Assembly (NCBI RefSeq): GCF_000980895.1
Contig: NZ_LAZX01000090.1
Location: 62,001-126,000 of the forward strand
Length of the DNA: 64,000 nucleotides
Direction: 5' to 3'
DNA from: Sphingomonas sp. Ag1
Lineage (GTDB): Bacteria; Pseudomonadota; Alphaproteobacteria; Sphingomonadales; Sphingomonadaceae
Part shown: positions 1-8,883 of the stretch, piece after piece
Position numbering within the stretch: the stretch's first letter is position 1
Layout: each line of letters starts with the position of its first letter
Position numbers and translations under genes: made by a program
Notes under the pieces: generated by a model
What the model was told of the DNA's origin: nothing
What the model saw: only the letters and a program-made list of their open reading frames with translations
The model's database searches: none

Positions 1-300
1 GCCGGTCCAGTCGAATTCAAGCACGCCATCGGCATAGCGCGTGTCGACCGTGCGCCACGCCTGCCGATCGGTCGAGGCGCGCGCGCGGTAACCGGGCCAG
101 CCGAACGGATAGGCGGAGCCGCCCGCGTTCAGGATGCGGAACGTCAGGCGGCGCCCGGCCGCTCCGGCGACGCGGAAATAGAACCACTGGTAGAAATCGG
201 ACTCGGCGTCGCGGACGATCTCCAGATCGACACGATCGCCTTGAATCCCGACGAGACGAATGTTGCCGCTGTCGAAGGCGGCGTTGATGCTGAGGGTCAT
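1..300 (-). CDS. M14-type cytosolic carboxypeptidase, N-terminal fragment
   Basis: Only the first 100 codons lie in the window; the gene runs off the left edge. The start is the ATG whose complement is at 298-300, which overlaps the stop of the upstream lipoprotein gene by four bases (ATGA), so the two are probably translated together. The protein begins [20 protein letters not shown] and continues with [20 protein letters not shown]. This is the typical beta-sandwich N-terminal domain preceding the zinc carboxypeptidase domain in bacterial relatives of Nna1/CCP6. The catalytic HxxE and distal His would lie outside the window, so activity cannot be judged. The family call rests on the characteristic N-terminal domain only. 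No signal peptide is seen, which agrees with a cytoplasmic enzyme. Confidence 0.7.
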   Translation of the reverse strand, partial: MTLSINAAFDSGNIRLVGIQGDRVDLEIVRDAESDFYQWFYFRVAGAAGRRLTFRILNAGGSAYPFGWPGYRARASTDRQAWRTVDTRYADGVLEFDWTG

Positions 301-896
301 GGCACCTCGATAGTGCGCCCGCTGTCGCCGGGAAAGCCGGAGAAGAGCGCGCGGGCCAGCCGGGCGGCAATCGCCGGGGTGTCGGCATCAGGGGAGGCGA
401 GGTCGGTCAGCGACTGGGCCTGCCCCTCCCACACGGCATCGGGGCCGCGGCGGATACGTACCGACAATTCGGTCACCACGCCTTCGCGCGCGCCGCTGCC
501 GCCGACCGGGAAGCTGACCCCGCCGCCAAGGCCGACGCCGCCGCCGCGCCCGCCGCTGATGCCGCCGCCCCCCAGCCCGATCGAGACCGGCGAGCGGCGC
601 GGGGGCAGCATGCCCGGAGCGCGGCTGAACGACACCGTGGCAAGGAATTGCGGCGTCTGGCCGGGGGGCGGGGCGGTGAAGCCGAGGCGCAGCAATTCGG
701 TCTGCACCGCGGCGGCATAGGTCTTGTACTCGATGCTGGCGGTGCCGCTGCCGGTCAGCGGCTCGACCGCGATCGTGCCGCGATCGGTCATGGCGTCGAA
801 ATGATAGCGCGTGGCCTGGACCGGAAAGCGAGTCGGCCCGGTGGCACAGCCGGAGAGGGCCGCGGCGAGCCCCGCGGCGATCATGATCTTGCGCAT
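297..896 (-). CDS. DUF4136 family lipoprotein
   Basis: The 199-residue protein starts [20 protein letters not shown]. This is a signal peptide with a lipobox (LSGC, Cys17), so an outer-membrane or periplasmic lipoprotein is expected. The domain from about residue 25 ([20 protein letters not shown] onward) resembles DUF4136, whose function is not established. A strongly glycine-rich stretch at about residues 110-140 ([20 protein letters not shown] and following) interrupts the domain and may be a flexible surface loop. An in-frame extension upstream exists, but the lipobox fixes this start. The stop overlaps the start of the downstream carboxypeptidase gene. The partner or substrate is unknown. 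Confidence 0.7.
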   Translation of the reverse strand: MRKIMIAAGLAAALSGCATGPTRFPVQATRYHFDAMTDRGTIAVEPLTGSGTASIEYKTYAAAVQTELLRLGFTAPPPGQTPQFLATVSFSRAPGMLPPRRSPVSIGLGGGGISGGRGGGVGLGGGVSFPVGGSGAREGVVTELSVRIRRGPDAVWEGQAQSLTDLASPDADTPAIAARLARALFSGFPGDSGRTIEVP

Positions 897-1028
897 TTGC
901 GTTCTCCCCACTGTCGTTACGCTGCTACAACGCATCGCGTGATCCCCGGCTCCGGCTTGACTTGCAAGGGGCCAGGCACTAGGCGGCCACGCTTTCCAGA
1001 CACGCCCATTTATAGAAGCGAATCCGCC

Positions 1029-1154
1029 ATGAAGATCCGCAACAGCCTGAAGTCGCTCAAGGACCGCCACCGCGACAACCGCGTCATCCGTCGTCGCGGC
1101 CGGACCTATGTCATCAACAAGACGAATCGCCGCTTCAAGGCCCGCCAGGGCTGA
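1029..1154 (+). CDS. rpmJ: 50S ribosomal protein L36 (bL36)
   Basis: This 41-residue, very basic protein (starts [19 protein letters not shown], ends [10 protein letters not shown]) is bL36, a small protein of the large ribosomal subunit. It has the alphaproteobacterial form in which the zinc-binding cysteines of the classical 37-38 residue form are absent. The gene stands alone, outside an operon of ribosomal genes, between a divergent lipoprotein gene and a HAD hydrolase gene that begins six bases after its stop. The 133-nt spacer before it must hold its promoter. The ATG at 1029 gives the full-length family product; a longer in-frame opening upstream has no support. Confidence 0.95.
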   Translation: MKIRNSLKSLKDRHRDNRVIRRRGRTYVINKTNRRFKARQG

Positions 1155-1159
1155 TTCGA

Positions 1160-1771
1160 ATGCGGCCGATTGCCGTTGTCTTCGACATCGGCAACGTCCT
1201 GTACGATTGGGACCCCAAGGTCCTCTACCGGCGCCTCATCACCGATGATGAGGCGCTGGACGTATTTCTGCGTGATGTCTGCTCCAAGGAGTGGCATTTC
1301 CAGCATGACGCCGGCCGCCCGTTTGCCGAGACGTCTGCGGAGCTGTGCGCGCAATTCCCGGATCATGCCGATCTGATCGCGCAATGGGGACCGCGCTTTT
1401 CGGAGCAGATCCCCGGGCCGATCGACGGCATGCCGGAACTGGTCGCCGCGCTGGACGAAGCGGGCGTGCCGCTGTTCGCGATCACCAACTTCAGCGACGA
1501 ATTCTTCGCGCCCTTCCGTGAACGGGAGGCGGCGATGTTCGACCGGTTCCGCGACATCGTCGTGTCCGGCACGGAGAAGCTGGTGAAGCCGGACCCGGCG
1601 ATCTACCATCTGGCGCTGGATCGGTTCGGGCTGAAGCCGGACGAGGCGCTGTTCGTTGACGACCGACAGGACAATGTCGATGCCGCGGCGGGCATCGGGA
1701 TGCACGCCGTGCTGTTTACCGATGCCGCGACGCTGCTGCCCGAACTGACGCGCCAGGGGCTGCTTCCCTAG
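1160..1771 (+). CDS. HAD-superfamily hydrolase (subfamily IA, YihX-like)
   Basis: The 203-residue cytoplasmic protein has the haloacid-dehalogenase phosphatase motifs in order. Motif I is VVFDIGNVLYDW with the nucleophile Asp9. Motif II is the Thr in AITNFSDEFF near residue 115. Motif III is the Lys in KLVKPDPAIY near residue 140. Motif IV is FVDDRQDNVDAA near residue 173. The DxGNV form of motif I is typical of YihX-like sugar-phosphate phosphatases and of haloacid dehalogenases; I cannot assign the substrate. The gene follows rpmJ by only five bases and is probably cotranscribed with it. It converges on pyruvate kinase with a GC-rich hairpin between them. Confidence 0.85.
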   Translation: MRPIAVVFDIGNVLYDWDPKVLYRRLITDDEALDVFLRDVCSKEWHFQHDAGRPFAETSAELCAQFPDHADLIAQWGPRFSEQIPGPIDGMPELVAALDEAGVPLFAITNFSDEFFAPFREREAAMFDRFRDIVVSGTEKLVKPDPAIYHLALDRFGLKPDEALFVDDRQDNVDAAAGIGMHAVLFTDAATLLPELTRQGLLP

Positions 1772-1799
1772 TCACGCCGCGATCGCCAAGTGCTGGTAA

Positions 1800-1822
1800 C
1801 CGGCGCGCCGCCTGCGCGCCGG
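1800..1822. terminator. GC-rich hairpin between convergent genes
   Basis: Perfect 9-bp arms CCGGCGCGC and GCGCGCCGG enclose a five-base loop, between the ends of the HAD hydrolase and pyruvate kinase genes. No clear U-run follows on either strand, so it may act as a bidirectional but imperfect terminator. Read from sequence only. Confidence 0.45.
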
Positions 1823-1828
1823 CTCCGG

Positions 1829-3283
1829 TCATTTGTGGCTGTGCAGTTCGTCGCCGATGATGCTGACGACGTGAAGCACGTTGGTGGCGCCCGGTGTGCG
1901 GAACGGAACGCCGGCCATGATGATGACCCGGTCGCCCGCGGCAGCAAGGCCGTGGCGCAATGCCATCCGCTTCGACTTGGCCACCATCTCCTCGAACGAA
2001 TCGACGTCGCGCGTGTGGACGGCATGGGCGCCCCACAACATGCCCAGGCGACGCGCGGTTTCCATCTGCGGAGTCAGCACCAGCAGCGGGATCGACGGCC
2101 GCTCTCGCGCCACGCGGCGGGCGGTGGAGCCGGAGGTGGTGAAGCAGATGATCGCCTTTGCCGACACCGTGGTGGCGATGTTCTTGGCCGCTTCCGCCAG
2201 GGCGTCCGCAGTGGTCGGATCGGGGCGGGTTTCGGTGAAGCGCACCCGATCGCCATGCATGGGATCGCGTTCGACGGACGTGCCGATGGCATCCATCATC
2301 GCCACCGATTCGACCGGCCAGTCACCCGCGGCGCTTTCCGCCGACAGCATGATCGCATCCGCGCCGTCGTACACCGCGGTTGCGACGTCCGAGACCTCGG
2401 CGCGGGTCGGGGAGGGCGACTTGATCATCGATTCCAGCATCTGCGTCGCGACCACCACCGGGCGACCGAGCCGGCGGGCGGTCTCGACGATTCGCTTCTG
2501 AAGCGGCGGAACGGCCTGGGGCGGCAGTTCGACGCCGAGGTCACCGCGCGCGACCATCACGCCGTCGCACAGCTCGACAATCTCCTCCAGCCGCTCGATC
2601 GCGGCGGGCTTTTCGATCTTGGCCATCAGCGCGGCCTTGCCGCCGATCAGCTTGCGCGCCTCGGCCAGATCCTCCGGTCGCTGCACGAACGACAGCGCGA
2701 TCCAGTCGACGTGCTGGTCGATCGCGAAGGCGAGGTCGGATCGGTCCTTGTCGGTCAGCGCCGCCATCGGCAGCACCACGTCGGGTACATTCAGCCCCTT
2801 GTTGTTGCTGAGCGTGCCGCCGACCTCGACATTGGTGATGATCCGGTCCGGCTCGTGATCGATGACACGCAGGACAAGCTTTCCGTCATCGAGGAGCAGG
2901 CGCGCGCCCGGTTCGACGGCGGCAAAGATTTCCCGGTGCGGCAGTTCGACGCGGGACGCGTCGCCCGGCGTGGGATCGCGGTCGAGCACGAAGGTGGCGC
3001 CATGCGCCAGTTCGACACGGCCGGCGGCGAAGCGGCCGACGCGCAGCTTGGGGCCCTGCAGGTCGGCAAGGATCGTCGTGGGGCGGCCATAGCGTTTCTC
3101 CAGCGCGCGGATCGCCTGGATCACCTCCACCTTGGACGCCTGGTCCCCGTGGCTCATGTTGACGCGAAAGGCGTCGGCACCCGCGAGGAACAGCTTCGCA
3201 ATCATGTCGGGCGTGTTGCTCGCCGGGCCGAGCGTCGCGAGCACGCGGACCTGCCGGCTGCGACGAATGATCGATCGTGTCAT
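1829..3283 (-). CDS. pyk: Pyruvate kinase
   Basis: The 484-residue enzyme converts phosphoenolpyruvate and ADP to pyruvate and ATP, the last step of glycolysis. The N-terminus (VRVLATLGPASNTPDMIAKL, then FRVNMSHGDQ) is the start of the TIM barrel. The active site block LMAKIEKPAAIERLEEI, the MVARGDLGVELP loop and PVVVATQMLESMI are all intact. PTRAEVSDVATAVYDGADAI matches the family signature. The C-terminal domain contains ITCFTTSG-type residues (ICFTTSGSTARRVARERP). Length is normal. It is transcribed away from a DUF1244 gene whose start is 72 bases upstream, so a short divergent promoter region is shared. Confidence 0.97.
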   Translation of the reverse strand: MTRSIIRRSRQVRVLATLGPASNTPDMIAKLFLAGADAFRVNMSHGDQASKVEVIQAIRALEKRYGRPTTILADLQGPKLRVGRFAAGRVELAHGATFVLDRDPTPGDASRVELPHREIFAAVEPGARLLLDDGKLVLRVIDHEPDRIITNVEVGGTLSNNKGLNVPDVVLPMAALTDKDRSDLAFAIDQHVDWIALSFVQRPEDLAEARKLIGGKAALMAKIEKPAAIERLEEIVELCDGVMVARGDLGVELPPQAVPPLQKRIVETARRLGRPVVVATQMLESMIKSPSPTRAEVSDVATAVYDGADAIMLSAESAAGDWPVESVAMMDAIGTSVERDPMHGDRVRFTETRPDPTTADALAEAAKNIATTVSAKAIICFTTSGSTARRVARERPSIPLLVLTPQMETARRLGMLWGAHAVHTRDVDSFEEMVAKSKRMALRHGLAAAGDRVIIMAGVPFRTPGATNVLHVVSIIGDELHSHK

Positions 3284-3355
3284 GTAAACGGTTACTCCGC
3301 TTTGCCGCGCGATGCCCTAGCCCTTATCTCGTCGCGATCAACTGTGGAGAAGACA

Positions 3356-3646
3356 ATGGACCCGATCGACGCGATCGACGATGCCGCCGCCGCTGCCGCA
3401 TTCCGCCGGCTGGTACGCCATCTGCGGCACCGGAGCGATGCGCAGAATGTCGACCTGATGGGGCTGGCCGGTTTCTGCCGCAACTGCCTGTCCGACTGGG
3501 TGGGCGAGGCGGGCGGGCTGCCGAAGGAGGAAGCGCGCACCGCAATCTACGGCATGCCCTATGCGCAGTGGAAGTCCGAGCATCAGCAGGAAGCCTCACC
3601 GGAGCAATTGCGCCGGATGGAAGAAAGCGTCGCAAAGAACGCCTGA
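3356..3646 (+). CDS. DUF1244 family protein
   Basis: This 96-residue soluble protein carries the conserved block GLAGFCRNCLSDW with a CxxC-like pair, followed by YGMPYAQWKSEHQ. That is the core of DUF1244, a small alpha-helical family widespread in proteobacteria and without an agreed function. The ATG at 3356 follows GGAGAAGACA, a good ribosome-binding site, and gives the usual family length. Upstream in-frame codons exist but are not needed. It is divergent from pyruvate kinase and 122 bases upstream of the amidohydrolase gene. Confidence 0.85.
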   Translation: MDPIDAIDDAAAAAAFRRLVRHLRHRSDAQNVDLMGLAGFCRNCLSDWVGEAGGLPKEEARTAIYGMPYAQWKSEHQQEASPEQLRRMEESVAKNA

Positions 3647-3768
3647 CGGCGGTTTCGCGCAACTTTCCTTCCCGTGCGCGCTTGCCGGGCACGGGTTGTT
3701 TCTTCTACCGCCGCCTCCGTCAGACATTGCCGCGGACAGAACCGCGGCCAGAAGGGGGTAGGGGAACG

Positions 3769-5097
3769 ATGAAGAAGATGATCGCGGCCGTGTTGCTGAC
3801 GGCCGTCAGCATGCCGGCCATGGCGCAGACCGCGCCAGCACCCGCGGCCGCCCCGGCGGTGACCTATATCCACGCCGGCGCATTGCTCGACCGGCCGGGC
3901 CAGGCGCCGCGCGGCAACAGCACGATCATCGTGCGCGACGGCAAGATCGTCGAGGTGCGTGACGGCTTCGTCCCGCCGGAGGGCGGCGCGAAGCTGGTCG
4001 CGCTCAATGACAAGTTCGTGCTGCCGGGCCTGATCGACCTTCACGTCCACCTGATCGGCATCGGCGGCGATCCGATGCGCGCACGCCTGACCGCGCTCAA
4101 CACCGAAGGCGCCGACGACGTGCTGTATGGCGCGGGTAACGCCAAGGCGACGCTGAACGCCGGCTTCACCACTGTACGCGACCTGGGCGGCGAGCCGCGC
4201 AGCATCCGTGCGCTGCGCGATGCGGTGGATCGCGGCGACGTGGTCGGCCCGACGATCGTCAATGCGGGTACCGCGATCTCGGTCACCGGCGGGCATGGCG
4301 ATCCGCTCAATGGGCTGGCCGAACCGTTCGCCCATGCGGTGAAAGAGACGGTTGAGAATACCTGTGACGGGCCGTCGGATTGCGTACGCGCGACGCGGCG
4401 GCAGATCGGGCTCGGCGCGCAGGTGATCAAGATCACCGCGACCGGCGGCGTCCTCTCCAACGTGTCGGGCGGGCTTGGCCGCGCCTTCACGCCGGAGGAA
4501 ATGAAGGCGATCGTCGACACCGCGCACAATCTGGGCCGCAAGGTGGCGGCGCACAGCCATGCCGCCGAGGGTACCAAGGCGGCGCTGGCGGCGGGCGTCG
4601 ATTCGATCGAGCACGGCAGCTTCATCGACGACGAGGCGATCGCCGCGTTCAAGAAGGCGGGCGCTTATCTGGTTCCGACCGAGATCGCCCCGGTTGCTGC
4701 CGTGGCGCAGGCGCGTGCCGGTGCACTGCCGCCCGCGACCATCCCCAAGGCCGAGGCCGCTGCCGCTGCGATGCAGGAAAGCCACCGCCGGGCGTACAAG
4801 GCAGGCGTGAAGTTCGCCTTCGGCACCGACAGCGGCGTCTCCAAACATGGCGACAATGCGCAGGAATTCGCGCTGCTGGTGGAAAAGGTCGGCATGACCC
4901 CCGCCGACGCGATCCGCAGCGCGACCGTCACGGCCGCCGAAGTGCTGGGTCAGGGCAATGTGATCGGCACGATCGAGCCGGGCAAGCAGGCCGATATCAT
5001 CGCCGTCGACGCATCGCCGCTGTCCGACGTGCGCCAGCTGGAGCGTGTCCGCTTCGTCATGCGCAAGGGGGCAGTCGCCAAGCCGCTCGCCGACTGA
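3769..5097 (+). CDS. Secreted amidohydrolase (imidazolonepropionase/prolidase-like)
   Basis: The 442-residue protein begins with a signal peptide (MKKMIAAVLLTAVSMPAMAQ). It contains the metal ligands of the amidohydrolase superfamily: HxH in GLIDLHVHLIG, the likely carboxylated Lys in VIKITATGG, His in KVAAHSHAAEG and DSIEHG, and the final Asp in FAFGTDSGV. This arrangement fits the binuclear-zinc Xaa-Pro dipeptidase-like subgroup that is common and multi-copy in Sphingomonads. The natural substrate, probably a peptide or N-acyl amino acid in the periplasm, cannot be read from sequence. The ATG at 3769 lies behind AGGGGAACG. A strong hairpin follows the stop. Confidence 0.88.
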   Translation: MKKMIAAVLLTAVSMPAMAQTAPAPAAAPAVTYIHAGALLDRPGQAPRGNSTIIVRDGKIVEVRDGFVPPEGGAKLVALNDKFVLPGLIDLHVHLIGIGGDPMRARLTALNTEGADDVLYGAGNAKATLNAGFTTVRDLGGEPRSIRALRDAVDRGDVVGPTIVNAGTAISVTGGHGDPLNGLAEPFAHAVKETVENTCDGPSDCVRATRRQIGLGAQVIKITATGGVLSNVSGGLGRAFTPEEMKAIVDTAHNLGRKVAAHSHAAEGTKAALAAGVDSIEHGSFIDDEAIAAFKKAGAYLVPTEIAPVAAVAQARAGALPPATIPKAEAAAAAMQESHRRAYKAGVKFAFGTDSGVSKHGDNAQEFALLVEKVGMTPADAIRSATVTAAEVLGQGNVIGTIEPGKQADIIAVDASPLSDVRQLERVRFVMRKGAVAKPLAD

Positions 5098-5122
5098 AGT
5101 TCGCCGATTTCGATTTGATTGG

Positions 5123-5151
5123 GGCGGCGGCATCCCATAGGAGCCGCCGCC
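5123..5151 (+). terminator. Hairpin after the amidohydrolase gene
   Basis: Arms GGCGGCGGC and GCCGCCGCC pair perfectly, extended by TCC/GGA closing a CATA loop. It lies 25 bases after the amidohydrolase stop. There is no uridine run, so termination would be weak or Rho-assisted; it could also be a leader structure of the DUF2312 gene that starts at 5237. Confidence 0.45.
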
Positions 5152-5236
5152 GCAACCGATAGTCCGGCAATTGCGCCGCCGCCCCACCCGCGATTCGCGC
5201 GTGAAGCGGCGGTGCTTCACTTATGGGGTTTTCAAG

Positions 5237-5503
5237 ATGGCTGAAGAACGCGGCGAGGGCATGGGCGGCGGTCAGGTGGCGGCGGACGAGCTGCGCCTGC
5301 TGATCGAGCGCGCCGAGCGGCTCGAAGAAGAGAAAAAGGGCATCGCCGACGACATCAAGGACGTGTTCGCCGAGGCGAAGAGCCGCGGATACAACCCCAA
5401 GGCGATCAAGAAGATCATGTCGATCCGCAAGAAGAAGCGCGAGGAATATCAGGAAGAGGAAATGATCCTCGAGACGTACATGCAGGCGCTCGGCATGCTC
5501 TGA
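5237..5503 (+). CDS. DUF2312 (GapR-like) protein
   Basis: The 88-residue, highly charged protein matches the DUF2312 family. The core [20 protein letters not shown], the following [16 protein letters not shown] and [12 protein letters not shown] form a continuous amphipathic helix with a basic second half. In Caulobacter a family member (GapR) is a nucleoid-associated protein that binds overtwisted AT-rich DNA ahead of replication and transcription forks. The same role is inferred here because the coiled coil and the basic DNA-contacting block are retained. The ATG at 5237 lies behind a weak AAG, and upstream in-frame codons are arginine-rich and unlike the family, so the shorter start was chosen. 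Confidence 0.85.
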   Translation: MAEERGEGMGGGQVAADELRLLIERAERLEEEKKGIADDIKDVFAEAKSRGYNPKAIKKIMSIRKKKREEYQEEEMILETYMQALGML

Positions 5504-5550
5504 GCCGCCCGGCTCGTGAACGTCACAAAGATTGGGCTGAGGCGGCCGGC

Positions 5551-5973
5551 ATGAAGACCATCATTCTTGTCCTGTCGCTTCTGCTGCCTGCCGCAGCGGC
5601 ACCGGCCGTTGACCCTGCGGCGGGCTTTTGCGCCCGCATGGCGGCGCAGCATGGGATGAAGCTGGCCAGCCAGCCGAACGGCAAGCCCGCCTATGAGGCG
5701 CGTGCGCTGAAGGGCTTGGGCGTGGCGCTGTTCGGCGGGTCGACGATGGTCGGCATGCAGCTGAGCCCGCCCGACGACCCCGCTGCAATCGGCGACCCTG
5801 CGCGCTTCGCCGATGCGTGCAAGCTGAGCGCGGGGCGAGTGGCCTGCAGGATCAGCGGCCCGTCGAGATTCGAGATGACGGTGGGCGAGCATGCCGCCAC
5901 CACCGACGCGGCGCCTGGCGAGCAGGCCGAAGTCAGCATGGCCAAGAACCGCATCCGCTGCGAGGAACGCTGA
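5551..5973 (+). CDS. Hypothetical secreted protein
   Basis: I do not recognise this 140-residue protein. It starts with a likely signal peptide (MKTIILVLSLLLPAAAAPAV). The mature part has four cysteines (in FCARM, DACKL, VACRI and IRCEE), enough for two disulfides, as expected for a periplasmic domain. No catalytic motif is visible. It is on the same strand as the DUF2312 gene, 47 bases after it, and converges on the HerA-like ATPase gene with only 18 bases between the stops. Codon use matches the neighbours, so it is probably a genuine gene. Confidence 0.65.
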   Translation: MKTIILVLSLLLPAAAAPAVDPAAGFCARMAAQHGMKLASQPNGKPAYEARALKGLGVALFGGSTMVGMQLSPPDDPAAIGDPARFADACKLSAGRVACRISGPSRFEMTVGEHAATTDAAPGEQAEVSMAKNRIRCEER

Positions 5974-5991
5974 CCGCCCCCCGAACGAAGG

Positions 5992-7449
5992 CTAGGCAGC
6001 CTCCGCCGGCGCCGTCGTCCAGCCGAGCCGCGCGATCGTGATCGATCGCTTGCCCGACAGATCGGTGCGGGTGACGATGAGGTCGCGGCTTTCGATATAG
6101 CCCATCAGCCGCCGCACGCGGCCGAGCGATGATGTGCCGTACGTCTCCGCCAAGGCGGCATCGCTGGGGCAGGGCGCGCCCTCACGCGCCGCCTTGGCGA
6201 CAAGCAGGAATGGTCCGACCATCTCGTCCTGCAGCGTGCCGGCGAGCGCGATCACCTCCGCCCATTCGGGATCGGCGATGTCGAAGATGCCGGCGCGCGC
6301 GCACGACAGGCGACGGGAGAAATCGCCCAGGTCGATGCCCGATCGCGACAGGCCCTGCATCCGGCAGCGGACCTGGAAATCCTGGAACAAGACCGACGCC
6401 GGGCGGCCCGCGGCATCGGCATCCTCGACGATCGCGCGCAGCACATCGGCGATGATCGCCGCGACTTCCTCCTCGCTGCGCTCCGGCTCGGGCGGCAGCG
6501 GGGCGGGGCGCGCCATGTCGGCGATGATCTCCTCCGCCGGCACGCGGCGCGGGCGGGCCTCGAACGCCATCGGCAGCTGGGGCGCCGCCTCCGGCTCGGG
6601 TTCGGCGAAGATCAGCTCCTGAAGGTCCGCCGGCGGGGCGGAGGGGAGCGGTGTCAGCTTCGGACTGCCGCTGCGCGCGCTGGTTTCCACCGCGCCGATC
6701 TTCACCGTCTTGGGACGGCGGCAGACCGCGGGGCCGAGCGCGAGGAACGTGCCGCGCGGAAGATCGCGGATCGATTCGGCCTGGCGGCGCTCCATGCCCA
6801 GCAGGTCGGCTGCGCGCGCCATGTCGATATCGAGGAAGGTGCGGCCCATCAGGAAGTTCGACGCTTCGGCCGCGACGTTCTTGGCCAGCTTTGCGAGTCG
6901 CTGGGTCGCGATAACCCCGGCAAGGCCGCGCTTTCGGCCGCGGCACATGAGGTTGGTCATCGCCGAGAGTGACGCGCGGCGCACCTCCTCCGCCACTTCG
7001 CCGCCGGTGGTAGGTGCGAACAGCTGCGCCTCGTCCACCACGACCAGCGCGGGGTACCAATGTTCGCGCGGGGCATCGAACATCGCCGACAGGAACGTGG
7101 CGGCGCAGCGCATCTGCCCCTCCGCCTCCAGCCCCTCAAGGCTGAGCACCACTGAGGCGCGATGTTCGCGCAGGCGCCCGGCGATTCGCGCAATCTCCCG
7201 CTCGGCATAGTCCGCCGCCTCGATCACGACATGGCCATAAGCGGGGCCAAGCGTCACGAAATCGCCCTCCGGGTCGATCACCACCTGCTGCACCTGCCCG
7301 GCCGACCGCTCCAGCAGGCGGCGCAGCAGGTGCGACTTTCCGGACCCGGAATTGCCCTGAACAAGCAATCGGGTGGCCAGCAATTCCTCTAGGTCGATCA
7401 GGACCGGCGCGCCCGAGGCATCGGCGCCCATGTCCACCGCTATCGTCAT
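5992..7449 (-). CDS. HerA-like (DUF87) ATP-binding protein
   Basis: The 485-residue protein has a P-loop near residue 35 (VQGNSGSGKSHLLRRLL) and a Walker B near residue 135 (ALVVVDEAQLF). An arginine-containing block follows (LMCRGRKRGLAGVIATQR), which is the layout of the HerA/FtsK-type ATPases with a DUF87 domain. A proline/glutamate-rich linker (about 260-345) joins to a C-terminal part ending in a winged-helix-like segment. Such stand-alone proteins are predicted DNA- or RNA-translocating motors, but no partner nuclease (NurA) is next to it, so its job is unknown. It is divergent from a DUF1003 gene; see the note there about the very tight spacing of start codons. Confidence 0.75.
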   Translation of the reverse strand: MTIAVDMGADASGAPVLIDLEELLATRLLVQGNSGSGKSHLLRRLLERSAGQVQQVVIDPEGDFVTLGPAYGHVVIEAADYAEREIARIAGRLREHRASVVLSLEGLEAEGQMRCAATFLSAMFDAPREHWYPALVVVDEAQLFAPTTGGEVAEEVRRASLSAMTNLMCRGRKRGLAGVIATQRLAKLAKNVAAEASNFLMGRTFLDIDMARAADLLGMERRQAESIRDLPRGTFLALGPAVCRRPKTVKIGAVETSARSGSPKLTPLPSAPPADLQELIFAEPEPEAAPQLPMAFEARPRRVPAEEIIADMARPAPLPPEPERSEEEVAAIIADVLRAIVEDADAAGRPASVLFQDFQVRCRMQGLSRSGIDLGDFSRRLSCARAGIFDIADPEWAEVIALAGTLQDEMVGPFLLVAKAAREGAPCPSDAALAETYGTSSLGRVRRLMGYIESRDLIVTRTDLSGKRSITIARLGWTTAPAEAA

Positions 7450-7545
7450 GCGATGCGTTTGGCCGAAACCGGCCCCGGGGGGCAAGGGTTTGCGTGCATT
7501 GCGGATATCGTGGAGGTTCGCCGGGCAGCTAGCCGGGAGCAGATC

Positions 7546-8079
7546 ATGCACGGGCATCGAGCGGATATCGAGGAACTGGCCCACCATCTGCTGGGCAAGC
7601 CGGTGGAGGCGCTGGACGAGGAAGAGCAGCGAGTCCTGGCAGCGATCGCGTCTGGCACCATCGGCGTACGCGATGCATCCGACGTGGCCGAGGAGCAGGC
7701 GACATTTGGCGAGCGGCTGGCCGACCGGGTCGCCGAGATCGGCGGATCCTGGGCGTTTATCGGCGCCTTCACCGCCGTCCTGCTTGGCTGGACGGTGCTC
7801 AACAGCAATGTGCTGGGGCGGATGGGGCTGGTGTTCGATCCCTATCCCTACATCTTCCTCAATCTGATGCTGTCGACGCTCGCGGCGGTGCAGGCGCCGA
7901 TCATCATGATGAGCCAGAACCGGCAGGCGGCGAAGGACCGGCTGACCGCGGCGCTGGATTATGAGACGAACCTGCGCGCGGAGCTCGAAATTCTGCGGCT
8001 CCACCGCAAGATGGATCAGGATGTGATCGTGCGGCTGGAACGGATCGAGGCGCTGTTCCTGGAAAAACGCGCCTCCTGA
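7546..8079 (+). CDS. DUF1003 membrane protein
   Basis: The 177-residue protein has a soluble N-terminal helical part and two membrane segments (SWAFIGAFTAVLLGWTVL and YIFLNLMLSTLAAVQAPIIM). A charged C-terminal helix follows (QAAKDRLTAALDYETNLRAE). This is the DUF1003 pattern. An in-frame ATG at 7453 would leave only three bases between it and the divergent ATG of the ATPase gene. I prefer the ATG at 7546, which follows GGGAGCAGATC and begins MHGHRADIEELAHHLLG, as family members do. The function is unknown; an inner-membrane location is inferred. Confidence 0.75.
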   Translation: MHGHRADIEELAHHLLGKPVEALDEEEQRVLAAIASGTIGVRDASDVAEEQATFGERLADRVAEIGGSWAFIGAFTAVLLGWTVLNSNVLGRMGLVFDPYPYIFLNLMLSTLAAVQAPIIMMSQNRQAAKDRLTAALDYETNLRAELEILRLHRKMDQDVIVRLERIEALFLEKRAS

Positions 8080-8129
8080 TGAGCGCAGCGACTTGAGCAG
8101 GGCGCCCAACCTTCGCTAGAGGCGCGCAC

Positions 8130-8873
8130 ATGGCAGGTCATTCCAAGTTCAAGAACATCATGCACCGCAAGGGTGCACAGGATAAGAAGCGTTCGGGCAT
8201 GTTCTCGAAGCTTTCCCGCGAAATCACCGTCGCGGCAAAGATGGGATTGCCTGATCCGGACATGAATCCACGCCTGCGCGCAGCAGTGAATGCCGCCAAG
8301 GCGCAGTCGATGCCGAAGGACAATATCCAGCGCGCGATCGACAAGGCGAGCCGCAGCGACGCCGAGAATTACGAGGAAATCCGCTACGAGGGCTTCGGTC
8401 CCGGCGGCGTCAGCCTGATCATCGAGGCACTGAGCGACAACCGCAACCGCACCGCCACCAACGTACGCACCGCGGTGAGCAAGAACGGCGGCAACCTTGG
8501 CGCGTCGGGCTCCGTCAGCCATGGTTTCGACCGCATGGGCCTGATCAACTATCCGGCAAGCGCGGGCGACGCGGACAAGGTGTTCGAGGCCGCGCTGGAA
8601 GCGGGCGCGGAGGACGTGACGTCGAGCGAGGACGGCCACGAGATCTGGACCGCGCAGGGCGACCTTCACGAAGTCGTCAAGGCGCTCGAGCCGGTGCTGG
8701 GTGAAGCGGAGAGCGCGAAGCTCGCGTGGCGGCCGCAAACGATGGTGTCGGTGGACGAGAATGACGCGGCGACGCTGTTCAAGCTGATCGACGCGCTCGA
8801 CGATGATGACGACGTCCAGCAGGTGTGGGGCAATTACGAAGTGTCCGACGAGGTGATGGCGAAGCTGGGCTGA
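8130..8873 (+). CDS. yebC: YebC/TACO1-family protein
   Basis: The 247-residue protein opens [20 protein letters not shown], the invariant start of the YebC/PmpR family, and keeps the three-domain layout. [20 protein letters not shown] and [17 protein letters not shown] lie in the centre. Family members have been described both as transcriptional regulators (PmpR) and, more recently, as factors that help ribosomes through proline stretches (YebC and mitochondrial TACO1). The sequence alone does not decide between them. It is 10 bases upstream of ruvC, a common arrangement, so it is probably the first gene of the yebC-ruvC-ruvA-parA-ruvB operon. Confidence 0.95.
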   Translation: MAGHSKFKNIMHRKGAQDKKRSGMFSKLSREITVAAKMGLPDPDMNPRLRAAVNAAKAQSMPKDNIQRAIDKASRSDAENYEEIRYEGFGPGGVSLIIEALSDNRNRTATNVRTAVSKNGGNLGASGSVSHGFDRMGLINYPASAGDADKVFEAALEAGAEDVTSSEDGHEIWTAQGDLHEVVKALEPVLGEAESAKLAWRPQTMVSVDENDAATLFKLIDALDDDDDVQQVWGNYEVSDEVMAKLG

Positions 8874-8883
8874 TGGCCCGGCG

